Numbered from the stretch's first letter, positions 33,029 through 41,320 are shown. The stretch: DNA of 64,000 nt from Elusimicrobiota bacterium (GCA_003452935.1 DMMY01000027.1:186001-250000); one strand, 5' to 3'. Numbers and translations: made by a program. Notes: a model not told the origin generated them from the sequence alone.

Positions 33029-34297
33029 ATGGGCACGCGCATAGTCATTGTCGACGACGACCCCTTGGTCGGCGGCCTCACCGCCTCCCTTCTGACGGAA
33101 GCCGGCTATGATGTGACCCTCATCCCGGAGAGCATCAAGGGTCTTGAAGCCATCCAATCCGATCCCCCGGCCCTGGCCATCCTGGACATCGTCATGCCCG
33201 GCCTCGACGGCCTGACCATCTGTCACCGCATCAAGAACGACCCCCGCACCAAGGATGTCAAGGTCGCCATGGTCTCGGCCAAGATATACCGCTCCGACCG
33301 GGAGCGCGCCGCCAAGTACGGGGCGGACATATTCATCGACAAGCCCTATGACGTCGACGCCTTCCCCGGGGTCATTGCCGCCCTTCTGGGCCGGGGGCCG
33401 ATTCCGGCTCAGGCCGAGGCGCCGGGCCAAGAGTCCGACCTTTCCGCCGCCAAGCTGCGCGTCACGGTCTGGGGCTGCCGCAGCCTTTCCGCCGTCAATG
33501 TCCCGGACCGCTCGCGCTACGGCCACCGCACGCCGTGCGTGAGCCTGGAAACGGGATCGAATATCCTGATTTTCGACGCCGGCTCCGGGATCATCCCTCT
33601 GGGGAAAAAACTCGCCCAAAGCGGCCAGTATAACGAGCTCTGGCTCTGCCTGACTCATTTTCACCAGGACCATTTCGAGGGGCTCAATCAGTTCGCCCCG
33701 GCGTACTGCGAAGACTTCAAGATCAATATCCTCGGCGCCAATGACCCGGACCTCAGCCTCCAGGACCGCATCCGGCGCTGTTTCGAAACGGCGCCCGCGG
33801 ATCTTGGTCACCCGAAGGCCCGGCTCCAACTCTTCGACGTAATGGAGGAAAGTTACGAGCCTTTGCCCGGAGTTCGCCTCTCCGCCTTTTTCGCCAACCA
33901 CCCGGACACGACCCTGGGCCTCATCGTCGAGACCGAAGGCCGAAAGGTCGTCTACTGTCCGGACAGCGAGATATACGGCGAGAGGGCCACGGCTTTGCAG
34001 GATTACGACGAACGCATCGGCCGGCTCGTGCGGGGGGCCGACCTCCTGATCCATGACGGCCGCTATCTCGACTCGGACTATCAATCGCGCAGGAACAACG
34101 GCCACTCCAGTTGGGTCAACGCTCTCGAACTGGCGGCGCAGAACGAGGTCCAGCGCCTGATTTTGTTCCATGAGGACGACACCTACAGCGACGACGTCCT
34201 CGACCGCATCGAGACCGAGGCGAAGGAACTCATCGCCAGGAAAAACTACGCGATCCAAGTCATGTTGGCGCGGGAATCCCTCGCCATAGGCTTCTAG
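33029..34297 (+). CDS. Response-regulator receiver fused to metallo-beta-lactamase-fold hydrolase
   Basis: The ATG at 33029 gives 422 residues. Residues 1-122 are a receiver domain: IVIVDDDPLVGG (acidic pocket), phosphoacceptor Asp53 in AILDIVMPGLDG, and FIDKPYDVDAF with the conserved Lys. Residues about 143-415 are an MBL-fold hydrolase: GCRSLSAVNVPDRSRYGHRT, FDAGSGIIPLG, metal motif THFHQDHFEG (His210, His212, Asp214, His215), NHPDTTLGLIVE and LLIHDGRY. The MBL part resembles the PhnP/RNase Z/cyclic-nucleotide phosphodiesterase branch. Phosphorylation may control a hydrolase acting on a signalling nucleotide, but the substrate is unknown. No sensor kinase is adjacent. The cupin gene follows 11 bases after the stop. 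Confidence 0.88.
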   Translation: MGTRIVIVDDDPLVGGLTASLLTEAGYDVTLIPESIKGLEAIQSDPPALAILDIVMPGLDGLTICHRIKNDPRTKDVKVAMVSAKIYRSDRERAAKYGADIFIDKPYDVDAFPGVIAALLGRGPIPAQAEAPGQESDLSAAKLRVTVWGCRSLSAVNVPDRSRYGHRTPCVSLETGSNILIFDAGSGIIPLGKKLAQSGQYNELWLCLTHFHQDHFEGLNQFAPAYCEDFKINILGANDPDLSLQDRIRRCFETAPADLGHPKARLQLFDVMEESYEPLPGVRLSAFFANHPDTTLGLIVETEGRKVVYCPDSEIYGERATALQDYDERIGRLVRGADLLIHDGRYLDSDYQSRRNNGHSSWVNALELAAQNEVQRLILFHEDDTYSDDVLDRIETEAKELIARKNYAIQVMLARESLAIGF

Positions 34298-34308
34298 CCG
34301 GAGGCGCC

Positions 34309-34656
34309 ATGACCGATAAAGACCAAGCACCCTCAAACGCGGATTTACTCGCCCGCGTCGTGCCCGCGGCCGCCGTCGTGGATTATCAGCCCGGCGGCGT
34401 GGTCAGCCGGACCTTGGTCCAGAAGCCATCCGGCACGGTGACCTTTTTCGCCTTTGACCAAGGCCAGGGCCTCAGCGAGCACACCGCGCCTTTCGACGCC
34501 CTCGTCTTCGTCACGGAGGGAGAAACCGAGATCCGCATCGCCGGCGCCCCCCGCCTGGTCAAGGCCGGGGAGATGATCATCATGCCCGCCAACAAGCCGC
34601 ACGCCTTGAAGGCCGTGACGCGCTTCAAGATGGCGCTGGTCATGATCCGTTCCTGA
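34309..34656 (+). CDS. Cupin domain protein
   Basis: A 115-residue single-domain cupin. The first motif is near SEHTAPFDALVFVTEGETEIRI (His, Glu) and the second is AGEMIIMPANKPHALKAV (Pro, His). Two His and one Glu could bind a metal. CCGGAGG precedes the ATG. It is 11 bases after the REC-MBL gene and 9 bases before the ferredoxin gene, so the three are probably one operon. Small cupins next to ferredoxins are seen in many anaerobes; function unknown. Confidence 0.85.
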   Translation: MTDKDQAPSNADLLARVVPAAAVVDYQPGGVVSRTLVQKPSGTVTFFAFDQGQGLSEHTAPFDALVFVTEGETEIRIAGAPRLVKAGEMIIMPANKPHALKAVTRFKMALVMIRS

Positions 34657-34665
34657 GGTCCCGCC

Positions 34666-34851
34666 ATGAAAGCCAAAGTCGATCCGGATCTGTGCATCGG
34701 CTGCGAACTCTGCGTCAACCTCTGCCCCGAGGTCTTCCGCATGGAAGACGGCAAGGCCGTGGCCTTTGCCGAGCCCGCGCAGCCAAGCGCGCAGGCCGAT
34801 TGCCGCCAGGCGGCCGGGGATTGTCCCGTTAACGCGATCTCGATGGCGTGA
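34666..34851 (+). CDS. [4Fe-4S] ferredoxin
   Basis: A 61-residue ferredoxin beginning MKAKVDPDLCIGCELCVNLC. Cys10, Cys13, Cys16 and Cys53 match the cluster ligands of the Thermotoga-type monocluster ferredoxin. Cys20 and Cys46 match the pair that forms a disulfide there. GAGG precedes the ATG. It would carry low-potential electrons, which fits an anaerobic or facultative lifestyle. The partner enzyme is not identifiable from the neighbours. Confidence 0.92.
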   Translation: MKAKVDPDLCIGCELCVNLCPEVFRMEDGKAVAFAEPAQPSAQADCRQAAGDCPVNAISMA

Positions 34852-34869
34852 CGCGAGTCGGACGCCTCA

Positions 34870-35346
34870 TCAAGCAGCCGGCAGCACGGCGCGCGTCAGA
34901 AGCAGCTCGAAAGGATCGGTCTCGTCGGCGCATATCTCGCAAATGAGGCCTACTCCGGGCGCATAGAGCCGCTCGCCCCTGCCCGCGTCTCCGCCGGCGA
35001 CAAGATAGGCGACGCGCAGACAGCCGCGAAAAGTCCCGGCTGGGACGGTCTTGACCGCGTCCAAGGCATCGACGCGATAGGAATAGGGAGCGCGCGCCCA
35101 TCGCCGTCCAGGCCGCGCGGGCAGCGGCAGTTCCAAGGCCCGGCCGCGATGCACGCCCCGGGAATCCTTGACCAGGGTGAAGTCGTACGGCTTTTGGGCG
35201 GACAGCGGCGTGTGGCGACAATGCGCGCGCAAAACTCCTCCGGACTCGGCCGCGGAAACGACCTCGAAGACATATCCCCCCGTCTCCGAGGCGGACTTAT
35301 GGCGATATTCCAACCGCATCCCTTCTCTCAGAGGGAAATAGTCCAT
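34870..35346 (-). CDS. Hypothetical beta-rich protein
   Basis: The ATG at 35346 (MDYFPLREGMRLEYRHKS) is chosen because GGAG and a TATACT-like -10 precede it; an in-frame start at 35394 would add 16 residues. The 158-residue product is rich in beta strands. Its YFPLREGMRLEY opening resembles exported or surface-associated beta proteins that begin with a YFPLxxGxxWxY motif, but no signal peptide is seen with this start. The C-terminal part includes VPAGTFRGCLRVAY and YAPGVGLICEIC. No function recognised. It is convergent with the ferredoxin gene and divergent from the phosphoesterase. Confidence 0.65.
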   Translation of the reverse strand: MDYFPLREGMRLEYRHKSASETGGYVFEVVSAAESGGVLRAHCRHTPLSAQKPYDFTLVKDSRGVHRGRALELPLPARPGRRWARAPYSYRVDALDAVKTVPAGTFRGCLRVAYLVAGGDAGRGERLYAPGVGLICEICADETDPFELLLTRAVLPAA

Positions 35347-35426
35347 CGGAACTCCAGTATACAATTGTTGGCCGGCATCAAGAGCCCATCCCAAGAAAGT
35401 TCACGGGACAGGCCGCAAAAATTCTT

Positions 35427-35432
35427 TAATAT
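35427..35432 (+). promoter_or_regulatory. -10 box of the metallophosphoesterase gene (possible leaderless start)
   Basis: TAATAT ends 5 bases before the ATG at 35438, with no Shine-Dalgarno. Confidence 0.45.
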
Positions 35433-35437
35433 CTTGC

Positions 35438-37399
35438 ATGAACATATCCCTCCCGGGCCTCATCCTTCTCTGTTCCGGCCTCTTCGCGGCCGCAACCCCA
35501 GGCGAATCGCCCCTCGATCTCTCCGCCATCGCCTCCCGCCGCGAGCTGTCGTCCTACGGCGTGCTCACCCTGCTTAACCGCGAGCATATCGACGGCGCGC
35601 TGGGACCGGACGAGCACGGCCTGCGGCTGGACTTATCCCGCGTCACCACCCTTAACGACGGCACGAGCATACAGCCGTCGGCGATCTATGGAACCGCGTA
35701 TTTCGGCCCCTACCCTTTCGCGGCCGCCCAGGCCGCCTTCGCCTACAAGCGCTTCCGCGCCATGGCCAAGATCCAGGACGGCAAGTCCCTGCTGGAAGTG
35801 GGAAAACTCCTCAAATCCGGCACAAACAGCGAGGGTTGGGGCGATTCCGGCGACATCGCCGTTCGCCTGGAGCTCTTCCTGGCCCAGCCCGGAGCCGACC
35901 GGGCCCTCGGCGTTTACGACACCTTCGCTCATTTTCGCAAGACCAGGAAGGGCTTCGTGCTTCTGCCCGCGATCGTCGACGGACCCCGGGTCTGCCGGAC
36001 CGACAGCCGCCGGCCCGGGGAAGCGACTATCGTCTTTGGAACGGACCAGGACGCCCCCGCGGCGGTGCATGTCGCGGGTAAAATTTTCCACAGCCCCGCG
36101 GGCAAGCGCCACGAAGTCAAGCTCTTCGGCCTGCCCCCGCAGACGCAAAGCTACCAGATAGAGCTCGCGGGCCGCATGAACCAGCCCGTGCCCATCTCCC
36201 TGGCCCCCGCAGACGCAAGCGGTCCTCTGGTCTTCGCTTTTCTCGGCGACAGCCGCGAGGGCTACGGCGGCGGGGAACGTGCCTTTATGGGCGCCAACCT
36301 GGCGGACCTCGAAAAGCTCGGCGCCCTGGCCTTCCGACAGGGCGCCGCCTTCCTGGTCGCGGGCGGCGATTTCGTAGACGGCTACACGGCCAGTCGCGAA
36401 GACCTCCTCACCCAGTTCTGGGGCTCCCGGCAGGCCATGGCCGGCTTCTGGCGCCAGAGGCCGATCTTCGCCGTGTTGGGCAACCACGATTCTTTTATCC
36501 AGGCCCTCGAGACACATACGCGTTGGCCCTTATCCCTGGACCGCCGGCCCTACGAAACCGACAGCTCCGAGGCGGTCTTTGCCCAAGCCTTCTGCAACCC
36601 CGACGATGCCCCCCCTCCCGCGGACCCGCGCCTGCCCCCTTATCGCGGCGCCGTCTACACGATGCAGCAAGGCTTCGTGCGCTTCATCGTGTTCAACAAC
36701 AACTATTGGTATTCGCCGGACAGCGCCGGCCTCGGAGGCTCGCCGGAGGGCTACATCATGGAAGACCAGTTGCGCTGGGTCGAGGCCGAACTCAGGTCCG
36801 CGGATCAAGACCCCACGGTCAGATACATATTCCTGGCCGCGCACATGCCCGCCTTCCCCTCCGGCGGCCATGTGGACAAAGCCATGTGGCACGACGGAGA
36901 CAACCGCATCCGGGCCCATGTCTTTAGAAACGGCGGGCTTGAGCCCGAAAAACTCGGCATCGTGGAGGTTCGCAATCGCCTGGCCTTGGCCGCGGCCGCC
37001 TCGGCCAAGGTCGCGGCCGTGCTGGGCTCGGATGAGCATTCTTACCATCGCGTGCTCATTGACAAAAGCGTGCCGGCCGGCGATCCGACCCGGGACGACA
37101 AGAACCATGACGGCCGCATCGACTGGAAAGCTGAGGAGCCCGCCTCGCCGATTCCCGGGCTCAAGCATCCGGTTTGGTACCTGACCTCGGGAGGCGCGGG
37201 CGCGCCCTATTATTCGGAGGAGCCTTCGCCCTGGGCGGATCACTGGCGCAAAAGCCGGAAGCCTGAGTCGGGCTTCCGGTTCTCCGCGCAGCAGCATGTG
37301 CTCCTGTTCCGGGCTGGCGCAAAAACCGTCTCACTGCGGGTTCTAAACCCCAACGGCGAGATCATCGACGAGATCGCGGATCTCATGTCGGCCAAATAG
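35438..37399 (+). CDS. Secreted calcineurin-like metallophosphoesterase
   Basis: A 653-residue protein with a signal peptide (MNISLPGLILLCSGLFAAA). Residues about 60-255 form an N-terminal beta region resembling the fibronectin-like domain of purple acid phosphatases. The metallophosphoesterase domain starts near 265 with FAFLGDSREG (Asp271), then AGGDFVDG (about 308-315), LGNHDSF (348-354), FLAAHMPAFPSGGH and LGSDEHSYHR. All five blocks of the two-metal site are present. It should hydrolyse phosphoesters outside the cytoplasm. TAATAT lies 5 bases before the ATG. The stop is one base before the inverted-repeat end at 37401. Confidence 0.87.
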   Translation: MNISLPGLILLCSGLFAAATPGESPLDLSAIASRRELSSYGVLTLLNREHIDGALGPDEHGLRLDLSRVTTLNDGTSIQPSAIYGTAYFGPYPFAAAQAAFAYKRFRAMAKIQDGKSLLEVGKLLKSGTNSEGWGDSGDIAVRLELFLAQPGADRALGVYDTFAHFRKTRKGFVLLPAIVDGPRVCRTDSRRPGEATIVFGTDQDAPAAVHVAGKIFHSPAGKRHEVKLFGLPPQTQSYQIELAGRMNQPVPISLAPADASGPLVFAFLGDSREGYGGGERAFMGANLADLEKLGALAFRQGAAFLVAGGDFVDGYTASREDLLTQFWGSRQAMAGFWRQRPIFAVLGNHDSFIQALETHTRWPLSLDRRPYETDSSEAVFAQAFCNPDDAPPPADPRLPPYRGAVYTMQQGFVRFIVFNNNYWYSPDSAGLGGSPEGYIMEDQLRWVEAELRSADQDPTVRYIFLAAHMPAFPSGGHVDKAMWHDGDNRIRAHVFRNGGLEPEKLGIVEVRNRLALAAAASAKVAAVLGSDEHSYHRVLIDKSVPAGDPTRDDKNHDGRIDWKAEEPASPIPGLKHPVWYLTSGGAGAPYYSEEPSPWADHWRKSRKPESGFRFSAQQHVLLFRAGAKTVSLRVLNPNGEIIDEIADLMSAK

Positions 37400-37400
37400 C

Positions 37401-37447
37401 GGTGCCGGAGATCAGGTTATTCGCATTGTTGGCATTATTTTTCGTCG
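37401..37447 (+). repeat. REP-like inverted repeat end, left copy
   Basis: Begins GGTGCCGGAGATCAGGTTAT directly after the phosphoesterase stop codon. Just inside it GTCGTCT (37444-37450) pairs with AGACGAC (37464-37470), and GTGCCGG (37402-37408) pairs with CCGGCAC (37481-37487). An 87-base miniature element (37402-37487) is an alternative reading. Confidence 0.65.
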
Positions 37448-37549
37448 TCTATCTGCGAAAAGGAGACGACAAGTTGACCCCCGGCACTATTCCTTACTAG
37501 CATGTCTTCCGGATCAATGACGGCACATCAGCGCTAAAGGAGATTAGGC

Positions 37550-37900
37550 ATGGCAGTATTTTTTCTGTTGGTCTGTTTGGCTGTCGCGATACTGACCATC
37601 GCCGGAACTTGGCAGGTTTTCGTCAAGGCGGGAAAGCCGGGCTGGGGCTGCCTGATCCCCATCTACAACCTCTACCTCATGATCAAGATCGCGGGCCGAC
37701 CGGGCTGGTGGCTGATCCTGGCCTGCATCCCTCTCATAAACCTCATCGTTTTATTCATATTGCCCTTCGACATCGCCAGGAACTTCGGCAGGTCCGCGAG
37801 TTTCGGCCTCGGCCTTCTGCTCTTGCCCTTTGTTTTCTATCCCGTCCTGGGACTCGGCGACGCGCAGTATCTCGCGCCGTCTCCCGGAACATCCGCGTAA
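37550..37900 (+). CDS. DUF5684-type small membrane protein
   Basis: A 116-residue protein with about four hydrophobic helices. Characteristic features are FVKAGKPGWGCLIPIYNLYLMIKI, GRPGWWLILACIPLINLIV and FGRSASFGLGLLLLPFVFYPVLGLG. This pattern (Gly-Trp rich, IPIYN) is typical of DUF5684 proteins, often near signal peptidases, with unknown function. AAGGAG lies 8 bases before the ATG. It lies inside the repeat-bracketed block. Confidence 0.82.
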   Translation: MAVFFLLVCLAVAILTIAGTWQVFVKAGKPGWGCLIPIYNLYLMIKIAGRPGWWLILACIPLINLIVLFILPFDIARNFGRSASFGLGLLLLPFVFYPVLGLGDAQYLAPSPGTSA

Positions 37901-37967
37901 AGCCGCTCCGTTTTTCTCAATTTTTCCCGCGTTTATTGTAAAATAGGACCAGATTTCCGAGGTGATA

Positions 37968-38498
37968 ATGAAAATCGGCCCACTCATGATCGCAGCCATG
38001 ATCGCAAGCAGTCCCGTCATCGCCTCGGCCGCAAGCTTTAACTGGCAGCAACCCATTCGTCAGAAAGTCAAGGATTTCTCGACTCTGCTCTCGCGCTCCG
38101 CGATCAGCCAAGGACTCGGCCTGTCGCATCGCGTATCAAGGCGGGAAGACCTGCGGACCTTGGTGACCGCATTGGTCCAGGAAGCCAAAGGGAACTGCGA
38201 GAGGGTCGCCGTGGTCAGCATCCCTCCTGAGCCGGCCTCCCACGCGGAAATCGCCTGCTTCGCGGACACGTACCCATCAGCCACGCTGCGCCTGAACAAT
38301 ACCCCCTTCAGGGGCATTGAGAAGACGAATGTCCTGGGGACGTATCTTCTCATCTACAAACCCTTGATCAAGAACGCCAAGACTCTGCCGGATTTGCGGA
38401 CCAATGGCGCGATTGTCACGCAAGAGGAAATGACCGATTTGGCCCGGAAGCTGGCGCCGGAAATACGCAGGCAGATCCTTGAGCAGGCTCGGCTATAG
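37968..38498 (+). CDS. Secreted hypothetical protein
   Basis: GAGG at 37959-37962 selects the ATG at 37968 rather than the in-frame GTG at 37962. The 176-residue product has a signal peptide (MKIGPLMIAAMIASSPVIASA). The mature part is mixed alpha/beta with two Cys (NCERVAVVSIPPEPASHAEIACFADTYPSATLRL), then YLLIYKPLIKN and a charged helical end. No family was recognised. It lies inside the repeat-bracketed block, upstream of a perfect hairpin. A TAAAAT lies about 25 bases upstream of the start. Confidence 0.68.
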   Translation: MKIGPLMIAAMIASSPVIASAASFNWQQPIRQKVKDFSTLLSRSAISQGLGLSHRVSRREDLRTLVTALVQEAKGNCERVAVVSIPPEPASHAEIACFADTYPSATLRLNNTPFRGIEKTNVLGTYLLIYKPLIKNAKTLPDLRTNGAIVTQEEMTDLARKLAPEIRRQILEQARL

Positions 38499-38504
38499 CT
38501 CCCG

Positions 38505-38533
38505 CCGCGGCAGTCGCTAGGCCACTGCCGCGG
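38505..38533. terminator. Inverted repeat between convergent genes
   Basis: CCGCGGCAGT (38505-38514), a 9-base loop, then its exact reverse complement (38524-38533). It starts 6 bases after the upstream stop and faces the convergent double-receiver gene. No T-run follows on either strand, so termination is plausible but not certain. Confidence 0.45.
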
Positions 38534-38560
38534 GCAACCTCCGACGAGAAGCGGGACGGA

Positions 38561-39301
38561 CTAGTTTATCCAGGAAACGCGGGAGCGGCTTAATTCCAGG
38601 TCCAGCCTCTCCAGATCGAGCGGCTTTTTCAAAACGGCGGCCGCCCCCAGCAGGAGGGCGTCCCTTTCCAGATCAGGGCTCGGATAATTCGTCATCAATA
38701 GGATAGGCGCCTGGGATCTTCGCCGCAATTCGGGGATGGCCCTCAAGCCCGTCATTCCCGGAAGGACATTATCCGACAAGATAGCGTCGAACTGGCCTCG
38801 CGCGACGAGATCTATGGCTTCTTCCGCGCTTTGAGCCTGGGCGATTCTATAGCCCCTCTCTTGGAGCCCGCGGCTATATTCTCCCAGCTGGACCCCGTCA
38901 TCCTCCACTATGAGGATGCGCTGGCGCGCGTCATGGAAGTGATGCGCCCGGTGGCTCTCCAGCAGGCCGGCGACCTTCCCAAGGCTCAGCGGCTTGGCCA
39001 GAAAGGACCCCACCCCGGCCGCCTTGACCCTATCCGCCGTGCTGGGCATGCCGCTCATCATCACGACCGTGAGCCGAGGCTCGATGTTCAGGAGCATCTT
39101 CGCCACCTCGATCCCGTCCATCTCCGCGCCGAGGTGAACGTCCGACAGCAGCAAATTGAAGCGGTCCCTCTCGAAGATGCGCAGGGCTTCCGGGCCGTTT
39201 TTGGCGGCGTACACCTCCCAGCCGCGTCTGTTTACGCATAAGGAAAGCAGCCGGAGAATGGCAGGGTCGTCATCCACGATCAAGATGCGATTCTGTTTCA
39301 T
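38561..39301 (-). CDS. Tandem double receiver-domain protein
   Basis: The ATG at 39301 (MKQNRILIVDDD) gives 246 residues; other in-frame starts are ATG 39307 and TTG 39319. Two receiver domains follow each other with no output domain. REC1 has DDDP, a phosphoacceptor in LLLSDVHLG and LAKPLS. REC2 has VEDDG, a phosphoacceptor in AILSDNVLPG and LKKPLD. Both have the acidic pocket, Asp and Lys needed for phosphotransfer. Such proteins act as phosphate sinks or scaffolds in phosphorelays. TATACT on the minus strand (39321-39326) is a likely -10 box. It lies inside the repeat-bracketed block. Confidence 0.85.
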   Translation of the reverse strand: MKQNRILIVDDDPAILRLLSLCVNRRGWEVYAAKNGPEALRIFERDRFNLLLSDVHLGAEMDGIEVAKMLLNIEPRLTVVMMSGMPSTADRVKAAGVGSFLAKPLSLGKVAGLLESHRAHHFHDARQRILIVEDDGVQLGEYSRGLQERGYRIAQAQSAEEAIDLVARGQFDAILSDNVLPGMTGLRAIPELRRRSQAPILLMTNYPSPDLERDALLLGAAAVLKKPLDLERLDLELSRSRVSWIN

Positions 39302-39355
39302 GGGCATAAGGTTATCCAAGAGTATATGCCCTGGATGTTAAGGAAATGATAAATC

Positions 39356-40561
39356 TCAGCGTCGAAAAATAATGCCAACAATGCGCGAAAGGTGATCTCC
39401 GGCACCGTTGAAAATAAAAAGGGCGCACGTCAGGTAGCCCGCCCGGTCTTGGTAGGCTATACGCGCCAATCCGGCCGGATCATAAAACCCCAGCCCGGCG
39501 GCCAGGGCGATATTGATGGCCACGCCGATCTTGGCCCCGTAGGATTTCCAGGGCCGCTCTTCCGATTCCAAAGTTTCCACGAAGAACGGAAAAGCCCACA
39601 GGAAATCGGCTCCCGTGGAATAAGGCAGAGCCAGGAGATAATACACCCAGAATCGGTTAAACGAAGCTTCCCACTTCAATTTCCGGCATTGCCAGACGCC
39701 CAGGATCATCAAGACTGCAAGGAAAACCCATTCGGCGATCAAAACGCCGCGGCTAGGGCCGGGAAAGATGAATCGCAGCGGCTTATAGAACGCCACGAAC
39801 AGGCTCTGGCTGTCGAAAGGCAGGACAAGGCGATGGTGCGAGAGAAGAACCTCGCGCCATTCGCCCATGGACGAGAAGCCCAGAATCGGCACAACCGCCA
39901 GAAGCAGAATCGCCATCGCCCCCGCCGTCAAGGCGCAGACGCGCCAGCGTCCCCTGAGCGCCAGAAATACCAGCAGGCCCGGAACCAGCTGAGGCTTGAT
40001 GCTCAAGACAGCCAGCAATGACGCGGCGGGGATGTCGTGGCCTTGTCGCGCCAATCGCAGCCCCCACAACAGACACGGAAACAACACCAAAATCATTTTG
40101 TGGTAGCTCCATGCCAAGATAAAACCCGGACTCGTCAGGAGAAGCAACCCCCACCAAGCCCAGGGCCGGCGTCCGTCACGGGTCGCTATCCACCAAATGA
40201 CGGCCGCGGTCCCCAGGGCCAGGGTGACATTCCACAAGGCAAAGGAGAACATGGGAGCAAACCAAGCCAGCACGGAGCAGACCGGCAGCGCGATGGGAGA
40301 ATAGGGGAAGCCCAAGCCTCCCGTTATATGAGGATTCGGCCCTCCCCGAGCCCATTGCAGGCAGGCCTGATAGGTTTCCAGCCGGTAAGGACTGCCTCCT
40401 CCGGAAAAAATTCGACCGGCGCAATAATAGTAAACGAAATCCTCTCCGCGTTGGGACCAATAGCGCCATAGTATCGCCAGAAATACGGTCAAAAGGCACA
40501 AAAATATCGGCCCTTCGTCCGATCTCCAAAGTCCGTTCAATCTCTTAGCAGTCAGACCCAT
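39356..40561 (-). CDS. GT87/DUF2029-type membrane glycosyltransferase
   Basis: A 401-residue protein with about nine to ten transmembrane helices. Family features are DFVYYYCAGRIFSGGGSPY (loop with the probable catalytic Asp), GFPYSPIALPVCSVLAWF, SIKPQLVPGLLVFLALRGRW and ADFLWAFPFFVE. GT87 enzymes such as actinobacterial alpha-mannosyltransferases use polyprenyl-phosphate sugars outside the membrane. The last 17 residues (NGAGDHLSRIVGIIFRR) are encoded by the REP-like repeat at 39360-39406, so the native C-terminus was replaced. It follows tyrA by 39 bases. Confidence 0.8.
   Translation of the reverse strand: MGLTAKRLNGLWRSDEGPIFLCLLTVFLAILWRYWSQRGEDFVYYYCAGRIFSGGGSPYRLETYQACLQWARGGPNPHITGGLGFPYSPIALPVCSVLAWFAPMFSFALWNVTLALGTAAVIWWIATRDGRRPWAWWGLLLLTSPGFILAWSYHKMILVLFPCLLWGLRLARQGHDIPAASLLAVLSIKPQLVPGLLVFLALRGRWRVCALTAGAMAILLLAVVPILGFSSMGEWREVLLSHHRLVLPFDSQSLFVAFYKPLRFIFPGPSRGVLIAEWVFLAVLMILGVWQCRKLKWEASFNRFWVYYLLALPYSTGADFLWAFPFFVETLESEERPWKSYGAKIGVAINIALAAGLGFYDPAGLARIAYQDRAGYLTCALFIFNGAGDHLSRIVGIIFRR
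39360..39406 (-). repeat. REP-like inverted repeat end, right copy
   Basis: On the minus strand it begins GGTGCCGGAGATCACCTTTC and matches the copy at 37401 at 41 of 47 positions. It lies within the 3' end of the GT87 gene and supplies its last codons; the stop codon lies at its inner edge. Confidence 0.65.
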
Positions 40562-40600
40562 ATGGTCGGCTCGTCGATGAGATCGCGAGGGATGACCGTC

Positions 40601-41320
40601 TCAACGGGGAGGCCGCAATGCCTTGAGCACCTGCGTTTTAAAGAATCTCTCCATTTTGCTTGAGAATCTATTGTAGCGCCGGATATCATGATCCAGCTCC
40701 AAGGAATCTCCGGAGACTGATTGCGCGATGCTTAAAAGCCGCTCATAATTCAGCGTGGACAAGCCCTGGGCTTTCAAACGCATCCCTTGCAAGGCGCGGC
40801 CGACAAGATGCGGCAGGTTCAGGGCCAACGCCATTCGCCTGTCGTGTTCCACGGGGGAAGCCGTGACGGCCTCAAAGCCCCGCCTCCTCAAATAGGATAT
40901 GACGGCCGCCAAGTGGTTGGTTCGAATGGGACAGAGAACCACTTGCCGAGCGTCCGGATGAGCGAAACTGCCGGGACCGAAAAGAGGATGCGTCCCGATG
41001 ATATCGCAATGGCCCGGCAATAGCCTCCTCATGAGCCGGGCCGGATATTCCTTCACGGAACACACGTCAAAGACCCAGGCTCCCTTCTTTATATAGCGGC
41101 GGGCCTGTTGCAATGATTCTTCCATGCGGCCGATGGGAACGCAAAAAACAACGATATCGCAGGAAGCCGCCTGCGCCAAAGAGCCCCTCCCGCGCCGGAG
41201 CGCCGGGGATATTTTCGCATCATAGGCGATCATCGAGAAATCCGTCTTCAGGACTTCGGTCAACAGCCGGCCAAAGCGTCCAAAGCCGATAACGCCGATC
41301 GTCTTTTTAAGGCCGCGCAT
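40601..41320 (-). CDS. tyrA: Prephenate/arogenate dehydrogenase
   Basis: A 239-residue protein. The N-terminal Rossmann motif is GVIGFGRFGRLL. VVFCVPIGRMEESLQQ, DVCSVKEYPARLM and IGTHPLFGPGS (substrate-site His) are the standard TyrA blocks. PVEHDRRMALALNLPHLVGRAL is the C-terminal helical domain. It is shorter than most TyrA proteins and lacks an ACT domain, so tyrosine feedback by ACT is not expected. It makes the tyrosine precursor from prephenate or arogenate. It overlaps aroC by 14 bases and is the last biosynthetic gene of the aro operon. Confidence 0.88.
   Translation of the reverse strand: MRGLKKTIGVIGFGRFGRLLTEVLKTDFSMIAYDAKISPALRRGRGSLAQAASCDIVVFCVPIGRMEESLQQARRYIKKGAWVFDVCSVKEYPARLMRRLLPGHCDIIGTHPLFGPGSFAHPDARQVVLCPIRTNHLAAVISYLRRRGFEAVTASPVEHDRRMALALNLPHLVGRALQGMRLKAQGLSTLNYERLLSIAQSVSGDSLELDHDIRRYNRFSSKMERFFKTQVLKALRPPR

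Larger units (their letters stand above)
37401..39406. mobile_element. Possible 2-kb transposase-less unit bracketed by matched inverted repeats
   Basis: Ends at 37401-37447 (plus) and 39360-39406 (minus) are 47 bases each and agree at 41 positions without gaps, starting GGTGCCGGAGATCA and sharing CGCATTGTTGGCATTATT. They also share the GGTGCCGGAGAT head with the transposase element at 22684..23620. Inside are three unrelated genes (DUF5684 protein, secreted protein, double receiver). This may be a cargo unit moved in trans, or two REP-like copies that landed near each other. Confidence 0.5.

Noticed and set aside
32951..34336. An upstream extension of rsmD covering the REC-MBL gene on the opposite strand
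   Set aside because: RsmD homologues start at MRIIAGK (32950), and the extension is antisense to a gene with clear receiver and MBL motifs.
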